Positions 1 to 8,708 of a stretch of 64,000 bases of DNA are shown here, piece by piece. The translations under genes were made by a program, and so were the position numbers. Origin of the DNA: Eleftheria terrae (GTDB lineage Bacteria > Pseudomonadota > Gammaproteobacteria > Burkholderiales > Burkholderiaceae_C); assembly GCF_030419005.1 (NCBI RefSeq), contig NZ_CP106951.1:1736001-1800000 (forward strand), read 5' to 3'. Every line of letters starts with the position of its first letter. The stretch's first letter is position 1. The notes beneath the pieces are model-generated. The model made no database searches. It was given only the letters and a program-made list of their open reading frames with translations, and was not told where the DNA came from.

Positions 1-2
1 AC

Positions 3-404
3 GGCACCTGGCAGCCCAATGCGGTGGACACCGCGGCCGGCATCCGGCCGGGCTTCGGGGCCACCACCAACATCATCAACGGAGGCATCGAATGCGGGCA
101 AGGCGCGGAGAAACCGCAGTCGGTCAACCGCATCGCCTACTACCGGCAGCATGCGGCGGCACTGGGCGTGCCGATCGGCCCGCAGGAAGAGCTGGGCTGC
201 GCCAACCAGAAGCGCTTCGAGGTGGGCGGCGCCGGCGCGCTGGACATCTATTGGGACCAGGACTGGTCCTACCACCCGGACAAGCCGGAAGGCAAGGCCT
301 TCGCCTGCAAGCTGGTCGGCTACCAGACCGCCCACTTCGCACTGAAGGCCGGTGACTACCAGCGTTGCGTGGAGAAGTTCTTCGACGTGGTGGTCAAGCC
401 CTGA
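3..404 (+). CDS. GH19 chitinase, C-terminal part (truncated by window edge)
   Basis: This is the 3' end of a reading frame that is already open at the first base. The visible 133 residues match the C-terminal half of glycoside hydrolase family 19 chitinases, which hydrolyse beta-1,4 linkages in chitin by inversion. The signature is [12 protein letters not shown] (near residues 20-31 of the fragment), followed by an NRIAYYRQ helix and LGCANQKRF, the segment that carries conserved cysteines in plant and bacterial GH19 enzymes. The catalytic glutamates and any signal peptide or chitin-binding module would lie upstream, outside the window, so export cannot be judged. The stop is TGA at 402-404. 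The family call is secure; substrate and location are inferred. Confidence 0.85.
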   Translation, partial: GTWQPNAVDTAAGIRPGFGATTNIINGGIECGQGAEKPQSVNRIAYYRQHAAALGVPIGPQEELGCANQKRFEVGGAGALDIYWDQDWSYHPDKPEGKAFACKLVGYQTAHFALKAGDYQRCVEKFFDVVVKP

Positions 405-604
405 AACGCGCCGGCCTCCACAGGGGAGGCTGGCATGCCATGCAAGGTGGCGATGGCGCAGGGGGACGCAAACAGCACCGGCCCCCACTCTAGGAAGCGC
501 AGTTGGCGGGCTGCGCCCCCTTGGCGCCCTTCCGCGCGCCTCCGGGTCCCTGGTGTCATGCGGCGGTTCCGGCTCGTTGCGCACCGCGAGCCGGAGCCCC
601 GGCG

Positions 605-2842
605 TCAACTGCCGATGCGGCCGCCGTCGTTCTTGGTGATCACGATGGTGGCCGAGCGCGGCCGCGCGGTGCCGCCGTCGGGCCAATGGCTGCTGTACTT
701 CGAGGGGCTGCCGATGTCGGCCAGCCGGGTGCTCTCGCCCGGGTGCTGGATGTTGACGAACAGCGCCTTGCCGTCGGGCGTCTCCGCGCAGCCGGTGATC
801 TCGCTGCCCACCGGGCCCACCAGGAAGCGCTTGAGGGTCTGGGCCGTCGGCGCCTTGCCGACTTGCGTGTCCACCGCCAGCGTCGTCTTGTCGGCCTTGG
901 TGTGGGTGAGCGTCTTCTTGCCACCATCGCCCACCTGCCCCGGCAGCGCGGCCAGCATCATGCAGTTGGTGACATCGGTGTAGGCGCCGTCATCGGTCTG
1001 GATCCAGCAGACACCGGTGGCGCGGCTGAACCACAGGCCGTCCGGGCTGGAGAAGTCCTGGTCGGCAGTGAGGCCCGACAGGTTCACCGTGGCCGGATCG
1101 GAGCCCACTTCGGCGCCGAACAGGTAGACGTCCCAGGCGAAGCCGGTGGCTGCGGCCTCGCCGCCGTTCTCCCGCAAACGGATGATGTGGCCGTTGTGGT
1201 TGCCGGCCGACCCCGCGCCGCCGTCCTTGTAGGAGCGCGGGTTGGCCGCGTCGACCCCCATCTGCGAGGTGCTCGCCGGGTCCGGCTCGACCTTGCGGTT
1301 GCTGTTGTTGGTGAGGGTGTAGTAGACCTCGCCGGTGCCCGGATGGGTCGCGCACCATTCGGGCCGGTCCATCTTGGTCGCGCCCACCGCATCGGCGGCC
1401 AGCCGGGCATTGATCAACACGTCGGCCTGGTCGGCGAAGTCGTAGGCCGCGTAGCCAGCGATGGCCGGCTGGTCGATCGACAGCTCGATCCACTGGCCGG
1501 TGCCGTCGGCATTGAACTTGGCGACGAAGAGCTTGCCCGAGTCGAGGTACTTGTCGCCCGTGGTGATGCGGTTGGCCGGGTTCGCATCGGCCGCGTTCCA
1601 TACCGCGGTGGAGACGAACTTGTACATGTACTCGCCGCGCGAGTCGTCACCCATGTAGACCGCCAGCGGCTTGCCCGGCACCAGCCTGGAGAAGGCGGCA
1701 CTCTCGTGCGCGAAGCGGCCCAGCGCGGTGCGCTTCTTCATCGAGGTGTTGCGGTCGTAGGGGTCGGCCTCGACGATGTAGCCGTAGGTGTTCAGCTCGT
1801 TGCGGTAGTCGCCAGCGGCCGTCGCGGCCTTCACGCTCAGGTCCCAGCGGGCGTACTTGTCCTCGCTGCCGGCGGTTTCCCAGCCGTGGCGGGTGTTGGC
1901 GCCCTTCTTGCGGCCGTAGCGCTCCAGCGCCACGATGCTCTTGTCGCCGGCCCGCGCGGTGTCGTCCTCGGCCGAGCGCTTGAAGTAGTTGGCCCAGTTC
2001 TCCTCGCCCGACAACAGCGTGCCCCACGGGGTGTAGCCCGTGCCGCAGTTGTTCAGCGTGCCGCGGGCGGCGGTGCCGTCGGTCGAGTACCTGGTGACCA
2101 TCAGCGCATGGCCGCGCGCCGGCCCGGCCAGCACCACCGGGGTGAGCGGCGTGAAGCGGCGGTTGTAGGCCGAGTCCTGCACATAGCGGAAGCGGCCGTC
2201 GGCCTTGCGCACCTCGACGATGGAGATGCCGTGCGCCGCCACTTCCTTGTCGACCTCGGCCGCAACGCGGGCCGAGTTGGGGCTGCCGCCGGCCGGGTGC
2301 ATGAACAGCACCTGGCCGTTCTCGTCCGACGTGGCTTCGTGGTTCATCGCCAGCAGGCCGCGTTCGGACCCGTTGGGGTCGCGGGCAGTGCCGGCGGCGT
2401 TGAGGCCGAAGAACTCCATGCCGTCGTGGTGATCGCCGGCGCGCTGCTCGTAGTTGTCGTCGGTGCCGTCGTTCTTGTAGGCGGCCACGCCGGCGGCGAT
2501 CGGGTCGCCCAGGCGGTACAGCACGCTGGCCGTGTAGCCCTCGGGCACCACCACCGTGTCGGCCAGGCTCTTGGCCACGGCCTTGAAGCCGAGCAAGGTC
2601 TCGGCCGGCGGCTGGCCGTTGCCGGGCTGATGGTCGTCGTCGTCACCCCCGCCCCCGCCGCAGGCGGCCATCGCCAGGCCGCCGAACACCGCGGTGGCCG
2701 CGGTGCCAACGCCGCCCCGCAGCATGGAGCGGCGGCTCATGCGGGCCTGCAGCACCGCCTCGAAGGTTTCGTTGCCCGAGTTGTTGTTGTCGATGTCGTC
2801 GTGATCGATGGCTTGCTGGGGAAAGCCGAGCGGCTGGCTCAT
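605..2842 (-). CDS. phoX: PhoX-type alkaline phosphatase (DUF839), Tat-exported
   Basis: A 745-residue PhoX-family phosphatase. Known PhoX enzymes are Ca/Fe-dependent monoesterases that release phosphate from organic esters in the periplasm. A twin-arginine signal, SRRSMLRGG, lies at residues 35-43 and is followed by a hydrophobic stretch ending in AMAACGGGG. The Cys there could be a lipobox. Family motifs visible are NNCGTGYTPWGTLLSGEEN (the glutamates that bind the metal cluster), YIVEADPYD, RFAHESAAF and PDGLWFSRATGVCWIQTDDG. The length is normal for long PhoX proteins. A four-unit Pho box sits 58 bp upstream, so PhoB control under phosphate starvation is likely. The N-terminal 34 residues before the RR motif are long for a Tat signal, so the true start could be the Met just before SRRS. 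Confidence 0.92.
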   Translation of the reverse strand: MSQPLGFPQQAIDHDDIDNNNSGNETFEAVLQARMSRRSMLRGGVGTAATAVFGGLAMAACGGGGGDDDDHQPGNGQPPAETLLGFKAVAKSLADTVVVPEGYTASVLYRLGDPIAAGVAAYKNDGTDDNYEQRAGDHHDGMEFFGLNAAGTARDPNGSERGLLAMNHEATSDENGQVLFMHPAGGSPNSARVAAEVDKEVAAHGISIVEVRKADGRFRYVQDSAYNRRFTPLTPVVLAGPARGHALMVTRYSTDGTAARGTLNNCGTGYTPWGTLLSGEENWANYFKRSAEDDTARAGDKSIVALERYGRKKGANTRHGWETAGSEDKYARWDLSVKAATAAGDYRNELNTYGYIVEADPYDRNTSMKKRTALGRFAHESAAFSRLVPGKPLAVYMGDDSRGEYMYKFVSTAVWNAADANPANRITTGDKYLDSGKLFVAKFNADGTGQWIELSIDQPAIAGYAAYDFADQADVLINARLAADAVGATKMDRPEWCATHPGTGEVYYTLTNNSNRKVEPDPASTSQMGVDAANPRSYKDGGAGSAGNHNGHIIRLRENGGEAAATGFAWDVYLFGAEVGSDPATVNLSGLTADQDFSSPDGLWFSRATGVCWIQTDDGAYTDVTNCMMLAALPGQVGDGGKKTLTHTKADKTTLAVDTQVGKAPTAQTLKRFLVGPVGSEITGCAETPDGKALFVNIQHPGESTRLADIGSPSKYSSHWPDGGTARPRSATIVITKNDGGRIGS

Positions 2843-2900
2843 GGAGTCGTCCTCTGTAGGGCGTTGGGGTGAAAGACCCGCGGCAGCTTAGGGACGATGC

Positions 2901-2940
2901 ATGAAGGAGCCGTTACAGCTTCATGAACATCGTGTGACGG
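2901..2940 (-). promoter_or_regulatory. Pho box (four 7-bp units at 11-bp spacing) for phoX
   Basis: Read on the minus strand, four heptamers resemble the PhoB unit CTGTCAT/C: CCGTCAC (2934-2940), TGTTCAT (2923-2929), CTGTAAC (2912-2918) and CCTTCAT (2901-2907). Each is separated by exactly 4 bp, giving the 11-bp period of PhoB dimers. Ten bases further downstream a TAAGCT hexamer (2885-2890) sits where the -10 of a PhoB-dependent promoter is expected, and the phoX start follows at 2842. Spacing, strand and the downstream gene agree. Units 2 and 4 match the consensus only in part. Confidence 0.72.
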
Positions 2941-3017
2941 ATGCCCGCCGGCCGGCGCCATGGCAGGCCGGCCGCACACCGATAATGAAGCCGTTTCTGC
3001 TCCGGAATCGACACATC

Positions 3018-3233
3018 ATGCGCCCTGCCCTGCGTTACTTGCAGCAGCTGCTGCTCGGCGGCCTGTGCAGCCTGCTGCTGGGCGGCTGCGCCGTCGTCAG
3101 CGTGGCAGGCGCGGCCGCAGGGGCCGCCATCTCGGTCACCGGCGCGGTGGTGAGCACCGGCGTCAAGGTGACGGGCGCAGCGGTCGAGGCCGGCATCAAC
3201 GCCGTCTCCGACGACGACGAGGATGACGACTGA
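3018..3233 (+). CDS. small lipoprotein, NF038104-like
   Basis: A 71-residue predicted outer-membrane or periplasmic lipoprotein. From the chosen ATG the protein has a basic N-terminus, a leucine-rich core and the lipobox LLGGC (about residues 18-22). A low-complexity Ala/Gly/Val repeat segment (VSVAGAAAGAAISVTGAVV) follows, and then an acidic tail of Asp and Glu. This resembles the small NF038104 lipoprotein family of betaproteobacteria, whose function is unknown. In-frame starts exist upstream at 2985 and 2901, but the latter lies inside the phoX Pho box. ATG 3018 is preferred because it gives a standard lipoprotein signal. The gene diverges from phoX and might share the regulatory region. 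Confidence 0.7.
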   Translation: MRPALRYLQQLLLGGLCSLLLGGCAVVSVAGAAAGAAISVTGAVVSTGVKVTGAAVEAGINAVSDDDEDDD

Positions 3234-3354
3234 CCGTGCCCGGCGGCGCCGGCCTTTCGCCGGGCGCCCGGCTGTCCCGCCCGGGGCGTGAGCCCGACAT
3301 GGGCGGCGCTTGCTGGCGGGTCGGTCGGCTCGCCTGCGCTTGCGCCTGCCGGTC

Positions 3355-4239
3355 TCACTGTCCGGCGGCACGCTCCAGCTGTGCGCCCAGCGCCACCAGG
3401 CGCGGCCGCACCTGCCCCAGCAGATCGTCGCGGCTCAGGTGGAAGGCCGGGCCACCGCAGTTGATGGCCATCAGCTTGCGTTGCCCGGCCGGCCGGAAGG
3501 CCACCGCGATCGCATTGACCTCTGGCTGCCAGTCGCCGAAGGAGCAGCACACGCCGAGCTCGCGGTACTGCTGCACGCCTTGCTCGATGCCTTCCCGCAG
3601 GCGCGGCCAGGCGGCCTCGTCGAGCTCGCGGATGCGCTCCATCAACGCCTGGCGCTCGCCCTCGTCGCACATCGCGAGGTAGGCGCGGCCCATCGCCGTG
3701 GTGGCCAGCGGGATGCGCGAGCCGACGTCCAGGCTGAGCGTCAGCGCCGACTGGCTGCGGCAGTTCTCGACATAGATCATGCTCAACCGGTCGCGCGAGC
3801 CCAGCGACACCATGGCCTGCGAGGCATCGGCCAGCGCCTGCATCAGCGGCCGGGCCTGCTGGCGCACGTCCATGCGGGCGAGCATCGCGCTGCCGAGCGA
3901 CAGGGTGGCGCTCCCCAGCCGGTAGCGGCCGGTGTCCTCCACCTGATCGAGGAAGCCGAGCCTGGTCAGCGTGTAGGTCAGGCGCGAGACGGTGGACTTG
4001 GGCAGGCCGCAGCGCCGCGCCAGCTCCTGGTTGCCCAGCATCCCGTCACTGGAGCGGAAGCAACTCAGCACGTCCAGGCCGCGGGCCAGCGCGGTGACGA
4101 AATGTCGGTCCTCCTTCAGCTTGCCGGGCCGGCTGCCCGCAGCACCGGCATCACGGCGGCCGCGGGTCTGCCCGCCGCCGCTGCGGTCTACCGTGTCATC
4201 GCCCGCCGTTGCCGCGGCATCTGCCTGCCGTGTGCCCAT
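3355..4239 (-). CDS. IclR-family transcriptional regulator
   Basis: A 294-residue IclR-type repressor or activator. A Gly/Arg-rich leader of about 40 residues is followed by the winged helix-turn-helix (MLGNQELARRCGLPKSTVSRLTYTL, about residues 66-90), then the effector-binding domain with ATTAMGRAYLA, VCCSFGDWQPEVNAIAVAFR and the C-terminal NCGGPAFHL. These segments form the ligand pocket in the family. The start is the ATG at 4239; the same frame stays open upstream as an antisense shadow of the ligase gene. It lies 47 bp downstream of the acyl-CoA ligase gene on the same strand. Local control of that gene, with an acid or acyl-CoA as signal, is therefore likely but inferred. Confidence 0.88.
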   Translation of the reverse strand: MGTRQADAAATAGDDTVDRSGGGQTRGRRDAGAAGSRPGKLKEDRHFVTALARGLDVLSCFRSSDGMLGNQELARRCGLPKSTVSRLTYTLTRLGFLDQVEDTGRYRLGSATLSLGSAMLARMDVRQQARPLMQALADASQAMVSLGSRDRLSMIYVENCRSQSALTLSLDVGSRIPLATTAMGRAYLAMCDEGERQALMERIRELDEAAWPRLREGIEQGVQQYRELGVCCSFGDWQPEVNAIAVAFRPAGQRKLMAINCGGPAFHLSRDDLLGQVRPRLVALGAQLERAAGQ

Positions 4240-4286
4240 CTCGCGTCCCCTCGTGTTGCCGTCCCACTGTGGCAGCGTCGCCGGCC

Positions 4287-5885
4287 TCAGGCGCAGCTGC
4301 CCGCAAGCGGCTGCTGGGCCAGCTCGCGCAGGCGGGCCTTCGCCACCTTGCCTGTGGTCGAGGCAGGCAATTGCGCCATCAGCACGATGGCCGACGGCAG
4401 CTTGTATGGCGACAACCGCTCGCGCAGCCAGGCCTGCAGCGTGCCCGCCTCCAGTTGCCGGCCGGGCACTGGCTCCACAAAGGCCACCACCTCTTCGTTG
4501 CCCGGCACCGGGCGCCCCACCACCGCTGCCTGCATCACGTCGGGGTGGGCGCACAAGGCCTGCTCCACCTCCACGGGGTAGACATTGAAACCGGATCGGA
4601 TGATGAGTTCCTTGGAACGCCCCACCACCTCCAGCACACCGTCGGGCGCCAGGCGCGCCAGGTCGCCGGTATGCAGCCAGCCCTCGGCGTTCACCGTCTG
4701 CCGGGTCAGCACGGCATCGCGGTAGTAGCCCTTCATCACCTGCGGCCCGCGCACCCACAGCTCACCGGTCTCACCGCCAGGCACCGGCTGCTGGCGCTGC
4801 AGGTCGACGATGCGCACCTCGGTGCCGGGGATGGGCATGCCCACCGAGGCGTCACGCCGCGGCGTGTCGAGCCGGGTCTGGGCGATGGAGGGCGCGGCCT
4901 CGGTCATGCCATAGCCGTTGTGCAGCACCACGCCCAGGGCCTGCTCGACGGCGGCCTTCAGCGCCTCGTCCAGTGGCGCGCCGCCCGACTGCGCCACACG
5001 CAAGGCCGGCGCCCGCAGGACATGGCCCGGCTGGCGGCTCCAGGCCAGCAGCTTGGCGTACATGGCCGGTACGCCATGCAGCACCGTGATGCCGCCGACG
5101 GCCAGCGCCCGAGCCATCTCCGCCGCATCGAAACGCGGCACGAGGACCAGGCTGGCGCCAGCATGCAGCGTCGCCAGCAGCACGGAAGTCAAGCCATAGA
5201 CATGCGACAGCGGCAAGACGCCCCAAACCCGGTCGCCCGGCACGAGCCGTCGCATGCGCCGGCCGTTCTCGGCGATGAACAGCAGGTTGGCATGCGTCAG
5301 CATCACGCCCTTCGGGCTGCCGGAAGTGCCCGACGTGTAGACGAGGGCAGCCACTTGCTCGCTGGCCGCCGCATGGACCGGCTCCGGCCGGCAGTCCTCG
5401 TTGAGCGCACCCAGGTGCAAGGCGCCCAGCTCGGGCCAGTCCTGCGCCGCGGCACCGAGCCGGCGCGCGTGGGCGGCGGCTTCCGCCGAGCCGCCCTCCA
5501 GCACCACCACCCGGCGAGGGCCGGCATGTTCGATGACCGCATCGACTTCGCGCGGCGACAGCCGCGCATTCACCAGCGAGCACCAGGCGTCGATGGTGCT
5601 GCAGGCCAGCGCGAGCAGCGCCGCTGCCGCGCAGTTCTCGGCCACCACCAGCAAGCGGTCGCCGGGCCGCAAGCCGGCCGCAGCCAGCCGCTTGCCGGCC
5701 GCAGCCACCCGCTGCTGCAGCTCTGCGTAGCTCAGCTGCTGGGTGGCGTCCTCGAGGGCCGGCGCGGAGGGCGTGTCACGCGCCCAGCGGTCGATCACCT
5801 GGTGCAGGCGGGCCGGCAGGACGGGGCAGGTCGAGCCGGCGTCAACGGAAGCCGCCGCAGCGGCCAGGGGCGATGAGGCAGTCAT
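4287..5885 (-). CDS. class I adenylate-forming acyl-CoA ligase
   Basis: A 532-residue AMP-dependent synthetase/ligase that should activate a carboxylic acid as acyl-AMP and transfer it to CoA. Visible motifs are the phosphate loop YTSGTSGSPKG, the A4/A5 segment GYGMTEAAPS, the ATP-binding GWLHTGDLARLAPDG, the hinge GRSKELIIRSGFNVYP and the C-terminal lysine motif PASTTGKVAK. The order and length are those of FadD/medium-chain ligases, but the substrate cannot be read from sequence; fatty, aryl or dicarboxylic acids are all possible. The ATG at 5885 is chosen over an in-frame TTG eight codons upstream. The IclR gene follows immediately, which suggests an inducible catabolic unit. Confidence 0.88.
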   Translation of the reverse strand: MTASSPLAAAAASVDAGSTCPVLPARLHQVIDRWARDTPSAPALEDATQQLSYAELQQRVAAAGKRLAAAGLRPGDRLLVVAENCAAAALLALACSTIDAWCSLVNARLSPREVDAVIEHAGPRRVVVLEGGSAEAAAHARRLGAAAQDWPELGALHLGALNEDCRPEPVHAAASEQVAALVYTSGTSGSPKGVMLTHANLLFIAENGRRMRRLVPGDRVWGVLPLSHVYGLTSVLLATLHAGASLVLVPRFDAAEMARALAVGGITVLHGVPAMYAKLLAWSRQPGHVLRAPALRVAQSGGAPLDEALKAAVEQALGVVLHNGYGMTEAAPSIAQTRLDTPRRDASVGMPIPGTEVRIVDLQRQQPVPGGETGELWVRGPQVMKGYYRDAVLTRQTVNAEGWLHTGDLARLAPDGVLEVVGRSKELIIRSGFNVYPVEVEQALCAHPDVMQAAVVGRPVPGNEEVVAFVEPVPGRQLEAGTLQAWLRERLSPYKLPSAIVLMAQLPASTTGKVAKARLRELAQQPLAGSCA

Positions 5886-6140
5886 GACCGCGATGTCCCG
5901 CAATGCCAAGGAACGCGGATCGTGTCACGGGCCCCGGCCAACGTCAATTCAGATCGAAACGACGTTCTGCACAGCAGAACATAGGCGCTCGCCAGCCCAC
6001 GTGTCCCGGGCGGCTGCACCCCTTCACCCGCGGAATGCGAACCCGGATGGCAGCCGCCCCGCGTCGTGCCGCCCCGGGGGAGGCTCCGCGCGCCGACGCC
6101 GATGCCGGGGCGGCATTGCCACCGCACCAGCGGCGCGGCT

Positions 6141-8483
6141 TCAGTCGACCGGCGTCAGCTTCGCCACGCTGAGCGCCAGCCACTTCATGCCATGGCGGCC
6201 GAAATTGATCTGTGCGCGCGCGTCCGGGCCGCTGCCTTCCAGCGTCACGATCACCCCTTCACCGAACTTCGTGTGGAAGACCGACTGGCCCATGCGCAGG
6301 GCCACCCCGTCGGAGGTGGCCACCTTGGGCGCCATCTTCTTCTCGCCGCCAGCCGCCACCGACCCCGCGCCCGGGCCGCTGGCCCAGGCGGCCTTGTAGT
6401 CGCGCGCATAGCCGGAGCCGAAGGCCTGCACCTTGGGAGTGATCCACTTCAGCGCCGCCTCGGGCAGCTCCTCGAAGAAGCGGCTCTTGATGTTGTAGCG
6501 GGTCTGCCCGTGCAGCATGCGGGTCTGGCTGTGGCTCAGGTAGAGCCGTCGGCGCGCCCGGGTGATGGCCACATACATCAGGCGCCGTTCCTCCTCGAGC
6601 CCCTGGTGGTCGGACAGCGAGTTCTCGTGCGGGAACAGGCCTTCCTCCAGCCCGGTGATGAACACCACGTCGAACTCCAGCCCCTTGGCGGCATGCACCG
6701 TCATCAGCTGGATGGCATCCTGCCCCGCCTGGGCCTGGTTATCGCCGGCCTCCAGCGCCGCGTGAGTGAGAAAGGCGGCCAGCGGCGACATGATCTCGCC
6801 GGTCTCGGCGTCCGGGGTCTGCTCGGTGCGCGCCACCGCGGGCGGGTCGCCGTCAGCCAGCGCGCCGGGTGAAGCGGCCTGCTCGTCCACCGGCAGGGCA
6901 ATGGCATCCTTGCCGAAGCCTTCCTGCGTGACGAAGGCCTCGGCCGCATTGACCAGTTCGGCCAGGTTCTCCAGCCGCTCGCGGCCTTCCTTCTCGTTGA
7001 GGTAGAAGTCGGCCAGGCCCGAGGCCTGTACCACGTGCTCGATGATCTCGCGCAGGGTCAGGCCGCGGGTGGCGTCGCGCATCGCATCCACCAGCTGGTT
7101 GAACGCGAGCAGGTTCGCGCCGCCCTTGCCGGTGACGGCCGTCACGCTCTGGTAGAGGCTGCGGCCGCTGGCGCGCGCCGCGTCCTGCAGCTGCTCGATG
7201 GTGCGTGCGCCGATGCCCCGGGTCGGAAAGTTGACGACCCGCAGGTAGCTGGTGTCGTCGTTCGGGTTCTCCAGCAGGCGCAGATAGGCCAGCGCATGCT
7301 TGATTTCGGCCCGCTCGAAGAAGCGCAGCCCGCCGTACACGCGGTACGGGATGCCGGCATTGAACAGCGCGCTTTCCATCACCCGCGACTGGGCGTTGGA
7401 GCGGTAGAGGATGGCGATCTCCGAGCGCGCAATGCCGTCACGGTGCAGCTGCTGTGCCTCCTCGATCAGCCACTGCGCCTCGGCATAGTCGCTGGTGGAC
7501 TCGTACACCCGCACCGGCTCGCCGGGCCCGGCCTCGGTCCGCAGGTTCTTGCCCAGCCGCTTGGTGTTGTGCGCGATGAGGTGGTTGGCCGAGTCGAGGA
7601 TGTTGCCGAAGCTGCGGTAGTTGCGCTCCAGCTTGATGACCTGCTCCACCTCGAACTCGCGCTCGAAGTCCGACATGTTGCCCACCTGGGCACCGCGGAA
7701 GGCGTAGATGCTCTGGTCGTCGTCGCCCACTGCGAACACGCTGCTGCCCGGTCCGGCGAACATCTTCAGCCAGGCGTACTGCAGCCGGTTGGTGTCCTGG
7801 AACTCGTCGACCAGGAGATGCCGGAAGCGCCGCTGGTAGTGCTCGCGCAGGGCCGGCTGGTCGCGCATCAGCTCATAGGTGCGCAGCATCAGCTCGGCGA
7901 AGTCGACCACGCCTTCGCGCTGGCACTGGTCCTCGTAGGCCTGGTAGATCTCGGCCAGCTTGCGGCTCTGCTCGTCGCGCACCACCACGTCCTGCGGCCG
8001 CAGGCCTTCTTCCTTGCTGCCGGCGATGAACCATGTCACCTGCTTGGGCACGAAGCGTTCCTCGTCGAGGTTCATGCCCTTGATGACGCGGCGCACCGCC
8101 GAGAGCTGGTCCTGCGAATCGAGGATCTGGAAGCCCTGCGGCAGGTTGGCGAGCTTCCAATGCGCCCGCAGGAAGCGGTTGCACAGGCCGTGGAAGGTAC
8201 CGATCCACATGCCCCGCACGGGGATGGGCAGCATGGCGCCCAGGCGGGTCAGCATCTCCTTGGCGGCCTTGTTCGTGAAGGTGACGGCCATCACGCCGGC
8301 CGGGGAGACCTGGCCGGTCTGCACCAGCCAGGCAATGCGGGTGGTGAGCACCCGCGTCTTGCCGGAGCCGGCGCCAGCCAGGATCAGGGCCGGACGGCTG
8401 GGCAGCGTGACGGCGGCCAGCTGCTCCGGGTTGAGGTTGTTGAGCAGGGCCGACGCAGCGGCAGGCGGAAAATCGAGACTCAT
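6141..8483 (-). CDS. uvrD: UvrD/PcrA-type superfamily 1 DNA helicase
   Basis: A 780-residue 3'-5' SF1A helicase acting in nucleotide excision and mismatch repair. Helicase motifs appear in order: Q motif LNPEQLAAV, Walker A GAGSGKTRVL, Ia TFTNKAA, motif II LLVDEFQDTN, III VGDDDQSIYAFRGA, IV NYRS, V LMTVHAAKGLEFD and VI YVAITRARRRLYLSHSQ. The C-terminal 90 residues carry the Tudor-like tail (GQSVFHTKFGEGVI) found in UvrD/PcrA, which contacts RNA polymerase in those proteins. A linker of about 50 residues (near 540-590, rich in Asp, Pro and Ala) interrupts domain 2B and is somewhat longer than usual. The gene is transcribed away from guaC. Confidence 0.93.
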   Translation of the reverse strand: MSLDFPPAAASALLNNLNPEQLAAVTLPSRPALILAGAGSGKTRVLTTRIAWLVQTGQVSPAGVMAVTFTNKAAKEMLTRLGAMLPIPVRGMWIGTFHGLCNRFLRAHWKLANLPQGFQILDSQDQLSAVRRVIKGMNLDEERFVPKQVTWFIAGSKEEGLRPQDVVVRDEQSRKLAEIYQAYEDQCQREGVVDFAELMLRTYELMRDQPALREHYQRRFRHLLVDEFQDTNRLQYAWLKMFAGPGSSVFAVGDDDQSIYAFRGAQVGNMSDFEREFEVEQVIKLERNYRSFGNILDSANHLIAHNTKRLGKNLRTEAGPGEPVRVYESTSDYAEAQWLIEEAQQLHRDGIARSEIAILYRSNAQSRVMESALFNAGIPYRVYGGLRFFERAEIKHALAYLRLLENPNDDTSYLRVVNFPTRGIGARTIEQLQDAARASGRSLYQSVTAVTGKGGANLLAFNQLVDAMRDATRGLTLREIIEHVVQASGLADFYLNEKEGRERLENLAELVNAAEAFVTQEGFGKDAIALPVDEQAASPGALADGDPPAVARTEQTPDAETGEIMSPLAAFLTHAALEAGDNQAQAGQDAIQLMTVHAAKGLEFDVVFITGLEEGLFPHENSLSDHQGLEEERRLMYVAITRARRRLYLSHSQTRMLHGQTRYNIKSRFFEELPEAALKWITPKVQAFGSGYARDYKAAWASGPGAGSVAAGGEKKMAPKVATSDGVALRMGQSVFHTKFGEGVIVTLEGSGPDARAQINFGRHGMKWLALSVAKLTPVD

Positions 8484-8540
8484 GTCGCGATTCTAGGGAG
8501 CCCGGCGAAGCCCCTTGCAGCCGATGCCGCGCGAGGTGAG

Positions 8541-8582
8541 TAGAATCAGCCACCGGGCCCAAATTTTGGCGCCCGGTTTTTG
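8541..8582 (+). promoter_or_regulatory. guaC upstream -10-like box plus GC hairpin with T-run
   Basis: A TAGAAT hexamer (8541-8546) is followed directly by a perfect 7-bp inverted repeat, ACCGGGC (8552-8558) and GCCCGGT (8571-8577), with an AT-rich loop and a T-run after it. It looks like an intrinsic terminator or attenuator lying about 130 bp before the guaC start. Because it begins where the transcript from TAGAAT would begin, it is either a 5' stabilising hairpin, a terminator of another RNA, or the -10 match is fortuitous. Confidence 0.45.
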
Positions 8583-8708
8583 TTTGCGCGGCCACCTCCG
8601 TCCCCGGGGGCCTTCGGCCGCCGGCCGGGTCTCCAAGTCAAGCGCTCGCAGCCTTCGACGCCGCACTGCTTCAACGCGGCGTCCTACCTGCTTACGGAGC
8701 GATCTCTG

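Noticed and set aside
503..2872. 789-residue plus-strand frame opposite phoX
   Set aside because: It is the GC-driven shadow of phoX, Val/Gly/Arg-rich, with no domain; the minus-strand protein has all PhoX motifs.
2901..3017. Longer N-terminus for the small lipoprotein (start at 2901 or 2985)
   Set aside because: The start at 2901 lies inside the Pho box and neither extension looks like a lipoprotein signal; ATG 3018 gives a proper one.
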